DNA of 64,000 nt from Lewinellaceae bacterium (GTDB lineage: Bacteria > Bacteroidota > Bacteroidia > Chitinophagales > Saprospiraceae). The stretch spans positions 1,364,001 to 1,428,000 of the forward strand of contig JACJXX010000001.1 of the NCBI GenBank assembly GCA_020636435.1, in the 5' to 3' direction. Both the position numbers and the translations under genes were made by a program. Below the pieces are notes generated by a model, which saw only the letters and a list, made by a program, of their open reading frames with translations, did not search any database and was not told where the DNA came from. The number at the start of each line of letters is the position of its first letter. Position 1 is the first letter of the stretch. Of this stretch, positions 26,083 through 34,065 are shown piece after piece.

Positions 26083-26394
26083 ATGGCTTCACGCAACCCA
26101 CTCCAACCGCTGCTCGACCAGATTCCGAAACCGCTGAGGAACAAGTATTTCCTCGTGCTGGCGGTTTTCTTTTTCTGGATGATATTCATGGACCGGCACG
26201 ACTTCCTCACCCAGTGGCGCCTGCAACGGGCCGTAGACCAGATGCAGGAAGAAAAAATCCAGTACATCGAAAAGATCGAGCAGGCCAAACAGGACCGGCT
26301 CGACCTGGAGGTGAACAAGGAGAAGTTCGCCCGGGAGCAGTATTATATGAAGAAGAGCAATGAGGATGTGTTTATTATTGAGGAGGGGGAATAA
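26083..26394 (+). CDS. Septum formation initiator (DivIC/FtsB-like) protein
   Basis: 103 residues with one membrane span (about 22-40, FLVLAVFFFWMIFM) and a following coiled coil (about 44-82, QRAVDQMQEEKIQYIEKIEQ). It ends with a short acidic tail that includes REQYYMKKSNEDVFII, the conserved end of this family. These bitopic proteins join the divisome core with FtsL and FtsQ/DivIB. Position after enolase supports the call. No Shine-Dalgarno is visible, because the repeat runs up to the start codon. Confidence 0.88.
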   Translation: MASRNPLQPLLDQIPKPLRNKYFLVLAVFFFWMIFMDRHDFLTQWRLQRAVDQMQEEKIQYIEKIEQAKQDRLDLEVNKEKFAREQYYMKKSNEDVFIIEEGE

Positions 26395-26400
26395 GGGTAG

Positions 26401-26495
26401 GAATGTGTAAATGTGTAAATGTGTAAACGTGTAAATGTGTAAATGTCAGGGCTAAGTGCTCTTTTACATGTTTATACACTTCCACCTTTACACGC
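26401..26495. repeat. GTGTAAAT octamer array with inverted partner
   Basis: Five to six copies of GTGTAAAT/C (26401-26445) face TTTACATGTTTATACAC and CTTTACACG (26462-26493), giving a loose hairpin between divIC and sucD. Same family as 9410-9438 and 50709-50829. Confidence 0.65.
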
Positions 26496-26550
26496 TCCCC
26501 CCCGAAGCATCGAAAAATCAACTAACTCATAACCGGACAAAAAAAGAAAT

Positions 26551-27423
26551 ATGTCAGTTCTCGTCAATAAGGACTCCAGAGTGATCGTCCAGGGATTTAC
26601 CGGCAAGGAAGGAACTTTCCACGCCGAACAGATGATAGAATACGGAACAAATTTGGTAGGCGGCGTAACGCCGGGCAAAGGCGGCCAGAAGCATCTGGAC
26701 CGCCCGGTGTTCAACACCGTAGCGGATGCCGTCAGCCAGGCAGGCGCCAATACCTCGGTGATTTTCGTACCGCCGGCCTTCGCCGCCGACGCCATCATGG
26801 AAGCGGCCGAAGCGGGCATCAAGGTGGTCATCTGCATCACGGAGGGCATTCCGGTGCAGGATATGGTAAAAGTGAAGGCCTACCTGGAAAACAAGGACAC
26901 CCACCTGGTCGGCCCCAACTGCCCGGGCGTCATTACGCCGGGAGAAGCCAAATGCGGCATCATGCCCGGCTTCATCCACAAGAAAGGCAAGATCGGCATT
27001 GTCTCCCGCTCCGGCACGCTGACTTACGAGGCGGTCGACCAGGTGACTAAAGCCGGCATGGGGCAGTCGACCTGCATCGGCATCGGCGGCGATCCCATCG
27101 TGGGCACGACGACCAAACAGGCGGTCGAACTGCTGATGAACGACCCGGAAACGGAAGGCATCATCATGATCGGCGAGATCGGCGGCGGCATGGAGGCGGA
27201 GGCGGCTTATTATATTAAAGAACACGGCACCAAGCCGGTGGTGGGCTTCATCGCCGGCCAGACGGCACCCAAGGGGCGCAAGATGGGCCACGCGGGCGCC
27301 ATCATCGGCGGCAAAGACGATACAGCGGCCGCCAAAATGAAGATCATGGAGGAGTGTGGCTTGCATGTAGTCAAATCTCCGGCGGAGATCGGGGAGACGA
27401 TGCGGAAGGCGCTGGGGAGGTAG
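26551..27423 (+). CDS. sucD: Succinyl-CoA synthetase (ADP/GDP-forming), alpha subunit
   Basis: 290 residues. With SucC it interconverts succinyl-CoA and succinate with nucleotide phosphorylation in the TCA cycle. Landmarks are the N-terminal CoA-binding fold (VIVQGFTGKEGTFHAEQM), VGPNCPGVITPGE, SRSGTLTYEA, the CIGIGGDPIVGT loop, GEIGGGMEAEAA and the phosphohistidine His247 in KMGHAGAIIGG. The length is normal. sucC is not in the window. The ATG at 26551 is clear from the conserved N-terminus. Confidence 0.97.
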   Translation: MSVLVNKDSRVIVQGFTGKEGTFHAEQMIEYGTNLVGGVTPGKGGQKHLDRPVFNTVADAVSQAGANTSVIFVPPAFAADAIMEAAEAGIKVVICITEGIPVQDMVKVKAYLENKDTHLVGPNCPGVITPGEAKCGIMPGFIHKKGKIGIVSRSGTLTYEAVDQVTKAGMGQSTCIGIGGDPIVGTTTKQAVELLMNDPETEGIIMIGEIGGGMEAEAAYYIKEHGTKPVVGFIAGQTAPKGRKMGHAGAIIGGKDDTAAAKMKIMEECGLHVVKSPAEIGETMRKALGR

Positions 27424-27668
27424 GACGGCAGGGCGGCGGACGGTGGACGGTGGACGGTGAACGATGTGCAAAAAATCAAACGTCATAAATCCCAAATCAA
27501 AAATCCTAAATCGGCTGTTGGGCGATGGACGGAGCGTTCTGGGGCGAGGTTAATGGGCAGTGGCAACAATGCGTTTCTTCCGGAAAGCCTATTGGATGGT
27601 TGTAGGTTTTAGCATATAGGCTTTAGGTGCCTATTTTAGCCTAAACCCTACAGCCTAAATCCTATCGG
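27424..27668. other. Intergenic spacer after sucD with minor repeats
   Basis: The 494-bp spacer 27424-27917 has no credible ORF. It begins with three GGACGGT units (about 27439-27462), then a TAGGCTTTAGG / CCTAAAGCC-like palindromic stretch around 27600-27665, and then family D copy 1 (27669-27833). Nothing is recognised at 27834-27917. Confidence 0.5.
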
Positions 27669-27833
27669 CTAGTGCTGTCGGCATTAAGTAACGGGGTATA
27701 TAAAATGAGGCTATTTTGTCGCCAGACAAGACGCGAGGAGCGATTATAGCGGGACTACATGAGTGACGAGCAACGCAGTATGGCGGCAAAAGAGTCCATT
27801 TTATATCCCGGTATTTAGTGCCGACAGCACTAG
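27669..27833. repeat. Family D structured element, copy 1
   Basis: Outer arms CTAGTGCTGTCGGCA (27669-27683) and TGCCGACAGCACTAG (27819-27833) are exact complements, and pairing continues inward through TATAAAATG / CATTTTATA and TTTTGTCGCC / GGCGGCAAAA. The conserved core (on the minus strand) reads CTTTTGCCGCCATACTGCG ... GTCTGGCGACAAAATAG. Related copies are at 30332-30491, 53749-55043 (split) and 60552-60707 (distant). Confidence 0.85.
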
Positions 27834-27917
27834 GGTTTCCAGAGTGCCCTCAACAATATAACAATGCAACAATTTAGCCATACAGCCTGACAGTAGACAG
27901 CACCCACGCAGCATGTA

Positions 27918-28230
27918 CTATGATGGCTGGCTCAAAATGCCGAACAGAACAGATATCGTTATCATCAGCAGATAATACCACTTGGCGTCCTTGTAGAACA
28001 GGATTTTCCAGAAATCCAATTCCCGGTGGTCGAGCAGGTAGGCTTCGCCTACTTCGACGCCGAGGCGCTCCCAGTTGCTCCTGTCCGCCTGCTTGGTGTA
28101 GAGCCAGCCGGGGACGTCATAAACGGGGAAATTGACCGATTCTTCTCCTTCCAGCCATAATCGTGCTGTCGATCAGGTCGATCTCTTTGAGGAGGATGGA
28201 GTAGCGGGGGTTGGGGTAGGGATTCGTCAT
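27918..28230 (-). pseudogene. Small single-span membrane protein gene with a frameshift
   Basis: The start ATG at 28230 opens MTNPYPNPRYSILLKEID, and the frame breaks at about 28157-28162. In the next frame the protein continues LEGEESVNFPVYDVPGWLYT and runs to a TAG at 27918-27920, ending in a hydrophobic segment (WYYLLMITISVLFGIL). Removing one base near ACGATTATGG would give a continuous protein of about 103 residues. Both halves keep protein-like codon use, so this is a recent mutation or a sequencing error. It starts 32 bp after the stop of the next gene upstream on the same strand, which also ends in a membrane span. No family is recognised. Confidence 0.7.
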
Positions 28231-28262
28231 TTGCATTGAACTCTTAGTTTGGAAAGGGAGGA

Positions 28263-28853
28263 CTACTGCGAAAGCAAAACTGCCAAAATCATGATCAGTA
28301 CGATCATCACGGCGAGGAAGTAATAAAAATTGCTGCTGCCCCGGTATTTGCTGTACAGCTTTTCGACGACATTGAGCCACTCCAGCTTCCGGCCCACCGG
28401 CTCAACGACCATGACGAAGTATTTCTTTTTCTTCAGGCGCTTCTGGTCGCCGTGTTTAGCGAGGATGAAAAACTCCCCGTCCAGGTATGCCAGGTCGAAG
28501 AGTTCGTCTTCGATCATCATCTTGTTGGATTTGTCGAGGTAGCGCCAGCTGCCGCTGGATATATCGCCGTTGACGGACTTCAGGTACTCGCCTCCCTCGT
28601 TGAAGAAATGCAGGACGGTGTCGTGAAACTTTTCGCTGTCCTGAAATTCCAGCCAGGGCTTATTGAGGTAGAAATTGTCCTCCCGGAGGTCTTCCCCAAT
28701 GGCACGAACTTTGGGCAACAGCTGGTCGAGGTAGTCATCCATCGTCTTGCTGTTGGGAAATTCCGTACTTAAAGCCTTTGATATTTTTTCTAAAAACTTG
28801 TTCTCCAAAGCCGGTAGTGGTTTTTGAATAGCGGCGCAAGCTATTGCCGCCAT
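28263..28853 (-). CDS. Unknown protein with C-terminal membrane anchor
   Basis: 196 residues, soluble and charged for most of its length, with a basic KRLKKKKYF stretch at about 138-146 and a final membrane span (FYYFLAVMIVLIMILAVLL) leaving almost no tail. This is the layout of a tail-anchored protein. The N-terminal segment MAAIACAA does not read as a full signal peptide, and an internal start at MDDYLDQ (residue 38) is possible. It lies downstream of the carotenoid genes on the same strand and just upstream of the frameshifted small membrane gene, so the two may form a unit. No function is assigned. Confidence 0.65.
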   Translation of the reverse strand: MAAIACAAIQKPLPALENKFLEKISKALSTEFPNSKTMDDYLDQLLPKVRAIGEDLREDNFYLNKPWLEFQDSEKFHDTVLHFFNEGGEYLKSVNGDISSGSWRYLDKSNKMMIEDELFDLAYLDGEFFILAKHGDQKRLKKKKYFVMVVEPVGRKLEWLNVVEKLYSKYRGSSNFYYFLAVMIVLIMILAVLLSQ

Positions 28854-28899
28854 CTATTTCTGTACCGGCAAAAATACCAACTTTTTAGGAAAGTCGCTC

Positions 28900-28960
28900 A
28901 TCGCTCGTCGAAGTCGCTCGCTCGTCGAAGTCGCTCGTCGAAGTCTCCAGACTTCGACGA
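28900..28960 (-). terminator. Hairpin after crtZ within CGCTCGTCGAAGT repeats
   Basis: TCGTCGAAGTC (28935-28945) pairs perfectly with GACTTCGACGA (28950-28960) around a 4-nt loop, 13 bp past the crtZ stop on the minus strand. To its left are three or four copies of CGCTCGTCGAAGT-like sequence (28900-28940). No T-tract, so function as a terminator is only likely. Confidence 0.5.
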
Positions 28961-28972
28961 TGCACCTCCCCC

Positions 28973-29446
28973 CTACTTCGCCCACTCCTTCCTGCTCTTA
29001 AAATACTTCGGATGAACGACCAGCAGCCCAAACGACTCGCCGTCCTCTTTGGTCCGCTTGGCGTGGTGGGCACCGTGAGCCCGCAGGATGGCCTTGGAAT
29101 ATTTGCTTTCCAACTGGCGGAACCACTTGAAACGCTGGTGGATGTATACGTCGTGGATGAGGAAATAGATCATGCCGTAGATGGAAATGCCGATGCCGGC
29201 AAAGAGCAGCCAGAAATGCGGGGTAGACAGGCCCACGATGTAAGAGACGGCGCTGGGGATGGCAAAGACGAGGAAGAACAGGTCGTTCTTTTCGAAAAAG
29301 CCATCCTTGTGGTGATGAGGTTGATGGTGGTCTTCATGCCAGGACCACAGCACGCCATGCATCACGTACTTGTGGGTAAACCAGGCCATGAATTCCATTC
29401 CAATTACAGCGGCAAGGGTGATGCCGGCATAGAGCAAAATATCCAT
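28973..29446 (-). CDS. crtZ: Carotenoid 3,3'-hydroxylase (CrtZ type, fatty acid hydroxylase superfamily)
   Basis: 157 residues with about four membrane spans and the histidine clusters of the non-haem di-iron hydroxylases: HKYVMH, HEDHH, HDVYIHQRF and HGAHH. The size and the LWSWHEDHH segment match bacterial beta-carotene hydroxylase CrtZ, which adds 3-hydroxyl groups to the beta-ionone ring. It starts 16 bp after cruF ends and follows crtD, so it belongs to a carotenoid operon read leftward. Confidence 0.88.
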   Translation of the reverse strand: MDILLYAGITLAAVIGMEFMAWFTHKYVMHGVLWSWHEDHHQPHHHKDGFFEKNDLFFLVFAIPSAVSYIVGLSTPHFWLLFAGIGISIYGMIYFLIHDVYIHQRFKWFRQLESKYSKAILRAHGAHHAKRTKEDGESFGLLVVHPKYFKSRKEWAK

Positions 29447-29462
29447 TTTGAATCTGTTTTTT

Positions 29463-30173
29463 CTATAAACTAATGCCCAGGATAAGGAAGAACAATACTT
29501 GCAGTATAAACAAAGCGATGGCCACTTTGTTGAGCGCCCGGCCCAGCCAGAAAGCGAACAAACATTGCAGGGGAAAAGCGACCAGAAACCAGCCCAGGTA
29601 GTTGCGCAACGGCACGGCTTCCGCTTCCCAGGACCAAAAGCCGTAGTGCATCGCCACCGGTTCTATGAGCACATCCAGCCCGACCATCAGCAAGGCCGAG
29701 GCCAGCCCCCGGAGCAGCCAGTGCCTCTCCGGCAAGAGGTGATTGGCGATGACGCCGGCACTGTAACTCAGCATCACCCAGTTGACGCCGATCATCAGCG
29801 GCGTGCCCCACACCTTGGGGCCCAGCACCCTGCCATAGGTGTATTCGCCAAACAAAATGCCGGTTTGCACCCCGAAAAGCTCCGCTCCGAAACCAACGAG
29901 ATAGGCAATCACGACAAAGGCCCGGGTGCCCCTGTCCCACCCGGCGTGAAACCACAGCACCAGGGCCAGCGACACCAGCAAGTTGACCGGTGTCAACAGA
30001 ATGAAATCCTGGTGGATGGGGAGAAGGATGCCGAATATGCCCACGGTATAGAGAACGGCCAGGACCAGGATGGCCAGCCAGTCCGCCGGCAAATTCGTTC
30101 GATATGAGCTTTCGTCCTGCAACATCAGGGGGTTTGCTTTCGGGTTATTCTGCATGAGTTTCGGGGAAATCAT
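29463..30173 (-). CDS. cruF: Carotenoid 1,2-hydratase-like membrane protein (CruF/DUF422)
   Basis: 236 residues with about seven membrane spans. GFGAELFGVQTGILFGEYTYG, the following VWGTPLMIGVNW, and a later VLIEPVAMHYGFWSW are the core of the DUF422/CruF family, which hydrates the psi-end of carotenoids to give 1'-hydroxyl groups. Neighbouring crtD and crtZ homologues fit a saproxanthin/myxol-type pathway. Possible starts are 30173, 30155 and 30125; the last lies closest to the hydrophobic core. The specific reaction here is inferred from family and neighbours. Confidence 0.78.
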   Translation of the reverse strand: MISPKLMQNNPKANPLMLQDESSYRTNLPADWLAILVLAVLYTVGIFGILLPIHQDFILLTPVNLLVSLALVLWFHAGWDRGTRAFVVIAYLVGFGAELFGVQTGILFGEYTYGRVLGPKVWGTPLMIGVNWVMLSYSAGVIANHLLPERHWLLRGLASALLMVGLDVLIEPVAMHYGFWSWEAEAVPLRNYLGWFLVAFPLQCLFAFWLGRALNKVAIALFILQVLFFLILGISL

Positions 30174-30217
30174 TGGCCAATCGGCACCGACACCGGATAC
30201 GGAAGCGGGCCGGGGAG

Positions 30218-30284
30218 GCCGTTACAAATATAATCATTACAAAAGTAATCGTTATAAAAGTAATCGTTATAAAAATAACGGTTC
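30218..30284. repeat. Family C element, copy 2
   Basis: GCCGTTAC at the left and ATAACGGT at the right enclose two tandem ATAAAAGTAATCGTT-like units. The same words form the palindrome at 23041-23100 and the array at 42403-42478. It lies directly upstream of the cruF start. Confidence 0.75.
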
Positions 30285-30331
30285 TCTCCTACCCTCCCTT
30301 TCCCTGCTATCGTTTGATAACTCCTCAGTTA

Positions 30332-30491
30332 GTAACGGTTAAATAATAACCTTTCGATTCTGCCTTGCTCTTTTGCCGCCATACGTCGTTGCTCTTCAGT
30401 TACGTAACCTCCGGCTATGCTCCCTCATCGCGCCTCGTCTGGCAACAAAATAGCGGCGGCATATTTCGAAACCTTATTATTTGCCCGTTAC
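30332..30491. repeat. Family D structured element, copy 2
   Basis: Outer arms 30332-30357 (GTAACGGTTAAATAATAACC...) and 30466-30491 are complementary at most positions, but their sequence is unrelated to the arms of copy 1. The core CTCTTTTGCCGCCATAC ... CGCCTCGTCTGGCAACAAAA closely matches copy 1. TTA lies just outside each end. The right arm covers the stop codon of crtD. Confidence 0.82.
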
Positions 30492-31951
30492 TTATCCAAA
30501 TGCATTACCTCATCCACAATTTTTGCCGACAGCAAGGCCAGCGGTATCCCTCCTCCCGGATGCACGCTGCCGCCGCAGAAGTACAGCCCTTTGATCCGGC
30601 TCGAAAAGTTGGGGTGCCGGAGGAAGGCTGCCATGCGGTTGTTGGAGCTCGTGCCGTACAGGGCCCCCAGATGGGAAGCCGTTTTGCTCTCGATGGTGCG
30701 GGGTTCGAGTATCTCCTCGCACTCGATGAGGGGTTCTACGTCAACCTTCAGCATGCGGCTCAACTTGGCCAGTATTTGTTTCCTGGAGGCCTGGATGAGC
30801 GCATCCCAGTCCTGCCCGGAATCGTAGGGCGCGTTGATCATGGTGAACCAGTTCTCGCAGCCTTCCGGCGCGTCGCCTGGCTCGTATTTTTGGGTGATGT
30901 TGATGTATACGGTGGGATCGCCGAAGAGCTTGCCCTCTTCCAGATGCTGAAATTCAGCGCGGTAATCGTCGCTGAAAAAGATGTTGTGCAGCCCCAGCTC
31001 CGGAAACTGCCGCCGAATGCCCCAGTAAAAGATCAGGGCGGAAGTCGATTTCTGCTGGCGCAGCGTGCGTTCGGGGTGGCGCTCGCGGGGCAGGAGCTTG
31101 CGATAGGTGAAAAAAACGTCCATATTGCTGATGACAACATCATAGGGTTCTTCCCCGTCCTCCAGCCGCAGGGCTGTTGCCCTGCCCGCTTTGACGATGA
31201 TCTCCTGAACCGGTGCATTGAAATGAAAAACGGCGCCTTTCCGCACGGCCAGCTCGTAGATGCTTTTGGTAATGTTGTACATCCCTCCCCGGGGAAAGAA
31301 GGCGCCGATGTGGTGCTCGAAGTGCGGAATGATGCTCAAAAGGCCGGGCGCTTTATAGGGGTTGGAACCGTTGTAGGTAGCGAAGCGGTTGAAGAGCTGC
31401 ACCAATTTGGGGTGTTTCAGGTGCCGCCGGTTGACGGCGTCCATGCTGGTGAACAGGTCCAGCCCGGGGATGGCCAGCATGGCGCGCAGTACGCGCCCGT
31501 TCAGCCAGGTACTCAGGCGGTGCAGCGATTTTTCCAGGAAAATCCGGCCGGTGATCTCGTATTTGCGGCGGCTGTCCGCCAGCGCCCGGTGCAGCCGCTC
31601 CGGCGGCACGCCGAGTTTTTCCTCTACTTCTTTGGCGAAACGCTCCTGTTCGGCGTAGGCTTGCAAGCGGGCGCCGTCTTCCCAAAAGTAGTGGCAGACC
31701 ACCGGCAGGCGCTCGTATTCGAAATGCGCTTCCGGCTTTTCTCCGGCTGCCCGGTAAAGTTCATCCACGTACTGCGGCATGGTAAACAGCGAAGGCCCGG
31801 CATCAAACCGGTAACCCTTTGCCTTGAATTCGGAAAGCTTGCCGCCAGGGTAGCTGTTCGCCTCATACACATGCACCTCATGCCCGCGGCTTGCCATGCG
31901 CACTGCCGAAGCCAACCCGGCTACTCCCGCTCCAATGATTCCTATTTTCAA
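30488..31951 (-). CDS. crtD: Carotenoid desaturase, probably 1-hydroxycarotenoid 3,4-desaturase (CrtD type)
   Basis: 487 residues. The N-terminal FAD fold is IGIIGAGVAGLASAVRMAS with VYEANSYPGGK, and YRFDAGPSLFTMP is the typical Bacteroidota phytoene desaturase/CrtD stretch. The C-terminal FAD loop is LYFCGGSVHPGGGIPLALLSAK. CrtI (phytoene desaturase) and CrtD share this fold. I favour CrtD because cruF, which makes its 1-hydroxy substrate, lies just downstream, and because no crtB neighbour is seen. The last codons and the stop (30488-30490) fall in a family D repeat arm, so the C-terminal lysine may be repeat-derived. Confidence 0.72.
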   Translation of the reverse strand: MKIGIIGAGVAGLASAVRMASRGHEVHVYEANSYPGGKLSEFKAKGYRFDAGPSLFTMPQYVDELYRAAGEKPEAHFEYERLPVVCHYFWEDGARLQAYAEQERFAKEVEEKLGVPPERLHRALADSRRKYEITGRIFLEKSLHRLSTWLNGRVLRAMLAIPGLDLFTSMDAVNRRHLKHPKLVQLFNRFATYNGSNPYKAPGLLSIIPHFEHHIGAFFPRGGMYNITKSIYELAVRKGAVFHFNAPVQEIIVKAGRATALRLEDGEEPYDVVISNMDVFFTYRKLLPRERHPERTLRQQKSTSALIFYWGIRRQFPELGLHNIFFSDDYRAEFQHLEEGKLFGDPTVYINITQKYEPGDAPEGCENWFTMINAPYDSGQDWDALIQASRKQILAKLSRMLKVDVEPLIECEEILEPRTIESKTASHLGALYGTSSNNRMAAFLRHPNFSSRIKGLYFCGGSVHPGGGIPLALLSAKIVDEVMHLDK

Positions 31952-32031
31952 AGGTTATTTTTTCGCTGCCTAACAATCCCTGATGGGAAATTGTTGCTGC
32001 CCAGCTAAGCCAGGCAATTTAACACTACGCC

Positions 32032-32634
32032 CTATCCCCCCTTCCCGCCATACAACTTCGCATACCGGGCAATATACTTCCCGATGATATCGAACTCCAG
32101 GTTCACCGCATCCCCCGGTTGGATGTCCTTAAAATTGGTGTGCTCGTAGGTATAGGGAATGATGGCCACGGAAAAAACATCCGCTTCGGGTTTCACTACC
32201 GTAAGGCTCACGCCGTTGACGGTCACCGAGCCTTTATCCACCAGCAGGTGTTCTTCAGTGGGCTGATAGCGAAAGCGGTAGTACCAGCTTCCGTCCCGCT
32301 CGTCGACGGCGGCACAAACAGCGGTGGCGTCGACATGGCCCTGCACCATGTGGCCGTCGAGGCGGCTGTCGGCTTTCATGGCGCGTTCGAGGTTGATCCG
32401 CCCCCCCTCTTTCAACGCGCCCAGGTTGGAGCGCAGGAGCGTTTCTTCGATGGCGGTGACCGTATGCGCCTGCGGGCCCAGGGCGACCACCGTGAGGCAG
32501 ACCCCGTTGTGGGCGACGCTCTGGTCTATTTTAAGCTCCCCTGATATAGCGCTTTCGATCGTAATATGAACATTGCCGCCTTCCTTTCGGAGGTTCCTGG
32601 CCGTCCCCATGGCTTCGATAATTCCGGTAAACAT
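32032..32634 (-). CDS. ribE: Riboflavin synthase, alpha chain
   Basis: 200 residues. The enzyme dismutates two 6,7-dimethyl-8-ribityllumazine molecules into riboflavin. Two homologous lumazine-binding barrels are visible: residues 1-97 beginning MFTGIIEAMG with NGVCLTV, and 98-200 with GHVDATA and VNGVSLTVV. The length is typical. The other riboflavin genes are not nearby, and no FMN riboswitch is recognised upstream. It lies 80 bp upstream of crtD on the same strand, so read-through into the carotenoid genes is possible. Confidence 0.96.
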   Translation of the reverse strand: MFTGIIEAMGTARNLRKEGGNVHITIESAISGELKIDQSVAHNGVCLTVVALGPQAHTVTAIEETLLRSNLGALKEGGRINLERAMKADSRLDGHMVQGHVDATAVCAAVDERDGSWYYRFRYQPTEEHLLVDKGSVTVNGVSLTVVKPEADVFSVAIIPYTYEHTNFKDIQPGDAVNLEFDIIGKYIARYAKLYGGKGG

Positions 32635-32714
32635 ATCGTTTATGCGTTGGTTTCTGCATTGAAAACAGCTTGCCGGCCCCTTAGTTTTGGGCGCCTTTCC
32701 ATAAATGCCTTACA

Positions 32715-32742
32715 TTTGTTCGTTGATTAAAGTGTAACTTTT
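32715..32742 (+). promoter_or_regulatory. Possible promoter for the unknown 165-aa gene
   Basis: TTTG at 32715-32718 and TAACTTTT at 32735-32742, separated by 16 nt, resemble the Bacteroidota -33/-7 pair (last base T instead of G). It lies 70 nt before the ATG at 32813. Confidence 0.4.
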
Positions 32743-32812
32743 AACATTTCATGCGTTAAACTAAGAAACTCTGCCTGTGCTCGAGCGCACATTGGAAGCA
32801 AGAGATAGCAAC

Positions 32813-33310
32813 ATGGAGAATATCAACCCGGAGAAACTACTCTCCACCATCAATGAATTCACACAATCAATGGGCCCGGTAGAATGGGGCGCCGCTTGTG
32901 GCGGCATCGCCCTGATCCTCATTCTGGCCGCCAGCATTTCGGCCGGCAAGCGCCGCAAGAAACGCAAGGCACAACAAGTAGCGCCCTCGCTGAAGCTGGA
33001 TACCTTCCAGATTTCCCCCCTGGGAAGAGACGCCTACTTTAAAGTGCTGAACAACGGCCAACCCGCCCGGCTGAGCAACCTGGCCATCAAGGGCCGCAAC
33101 GACGTGGCGGTGAAAAATGCCGTCGCCGGCCACGAGCTGCACACCGGCGAATCCTACCGCATTCTGCTGGAAGCCACCGGAACCCAAAAGCTGAGTTCCG
33201 ATTTTACGATCGAACTGTCTTATGTCGACCTCGTCGGCAATGTTTATCAGCAGGCCTTTGCGCTCAGCCAGCAGGTTGCCAAACAACCCAGGCTCGTCAA
33301 ATTTGCCTGA
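32813..33310 (+). CDS. Unknown protein with one N-terminal membrane span
   Basis: 165 residues from the ATG at 32813 (MENINPEKLL); a GTG at 32777 would add 12 residues with no support. One membrane span lies at about 26-43 (GAACGGIALILILAASI), followed by a basic patch (GKRRKKRKAQQ), which suggests an N-out, C-in orientation. The C-terminal 110 residues are predicted to be a small beta-rich domain (LKLDTFQISPLGRDAYFKVL). It lies 23 bp upstream of bshB1 and is probably co-transcribed. No family is recognised. Confidence 0.75.
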   Translation: MENINPEKLLSTINEFTQSMGPVEWGAACGGIALILILAASISAGKRRKKRKAQQVAPSLKLDTFQISPLGRDAYFKVLNNGQPARLSNLAIKGRNDVAVKNAVAGHELHTGESYRILLEATGTQKLSSDFTIELSYVDLVGNVYQQAFALSQQVAKQPRLVKFA

Positions 33311-33333
33311 ACCCGTATTGAACACGAAAAACC

Positions 33334-34065
33334 ATGAAAGTAGACATTCTCGCTATCGGGGTCCATCCCGATGACATCGAGCTGAGTTGCAGCGGCACCC
33401 TGCTTCGGCACATCAGCCAGGGCAAAACCGTAGGGCTGCTCGACCTCACCCAGGGAGAACTGGGCACCCGAGGCTCCGCCCGCATCCGGCTGGAAGAGGC
33501 CACTACCGCCGCCGGCCTGATGGGCGCCGCCTTCCGCAAAAACCTCGGCATGGCCGATGGTTTCTTTGCCTACGACCGGGAACACATCCTCAAGATCATC
33601 GAAGTGCTCCGCGAACACCAGCCCGAGATCGTGCTGGCCAACGCTTTGTCGGACCGCCACCCCGACCACGGCCGGGCCGCCCGCCTCATCGCCGATGCCT
33701 GCTTTTACTCCGGCCTGGTCAAAATACCGACCGCGGGCCAGGACGGCGCTCCCCACGAGCGCTGGCGCCCCCGTGCCATTTACCACTACATACAAGACCG
33801 CAACCTCAAGCCGGATTTCGTTGTCGACATCACCCCTTTCATGGATAAAAAGATCGAATTGATACAGGCCTACCGCTCCCAGGTCTTCGTTCCCGATGCG
33901 AAAGAATACGAGGGGGAATTGAACTCTCCCATTTCAGGAGAAGACTTCATGGATTTCCTGCGGGCCAAAGCCAGGGCTTATGGCCGGGATGCCGGCTTCG
34001 AGTATGCGGAGGGGTTCAATACCGGCCGCACACCAGGCCTCCACGACCTTTTCAGCTTGATGTAA
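33334..34065 (+). CDS. bshB1: Bacillithiol biosynthesis deacetylase BshB1 (PIG-L/LmbE family)
   Basis: 243 residues. BshB removes the acetyl group from GlcNAc-malate to give GlcN-malate, the second step of bacillithiol synthesis. The zinc motif is H11-P-D-D14 (GVHPDDIELSCSGTL), and the third ligand is in SDRHPDHGRAA (His112). DLTQGELGTRG and ARAYGRDAGFEYAEGF are typical of the BshB1 branch. The gene overlaps the 3' end of a convergent sensor kinase gene by 14 bp. Confidence 0.95.
   Translation: MKVDILAIGVHPDDIELSCSGTLLRHISQGKTVGLLDLTQGELGTRGSARIRLEEATTAAGLMGAAFRKNLGMADGFFAYDREHILKIIEVLREHQPEIVLANALSDRHPDHGRAARLIADACFYSGLVKIPTAGQDGAPHERWRPRAIYHYIQDRNLKPDFVVDITPFMDKKIELIQAYRSQVFVPDAKEYEGELNSPISGEDFMDFLRAKARAYGRDAGFEYAEGFNTGRTPGLHDLFSLM

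Noticed and set aside
30365..32008. 547-codon plus-strand frame opposite crtD
   Set aside because: Antisense shadow of a gene with clear FAD motifs; begins in repeat D2.
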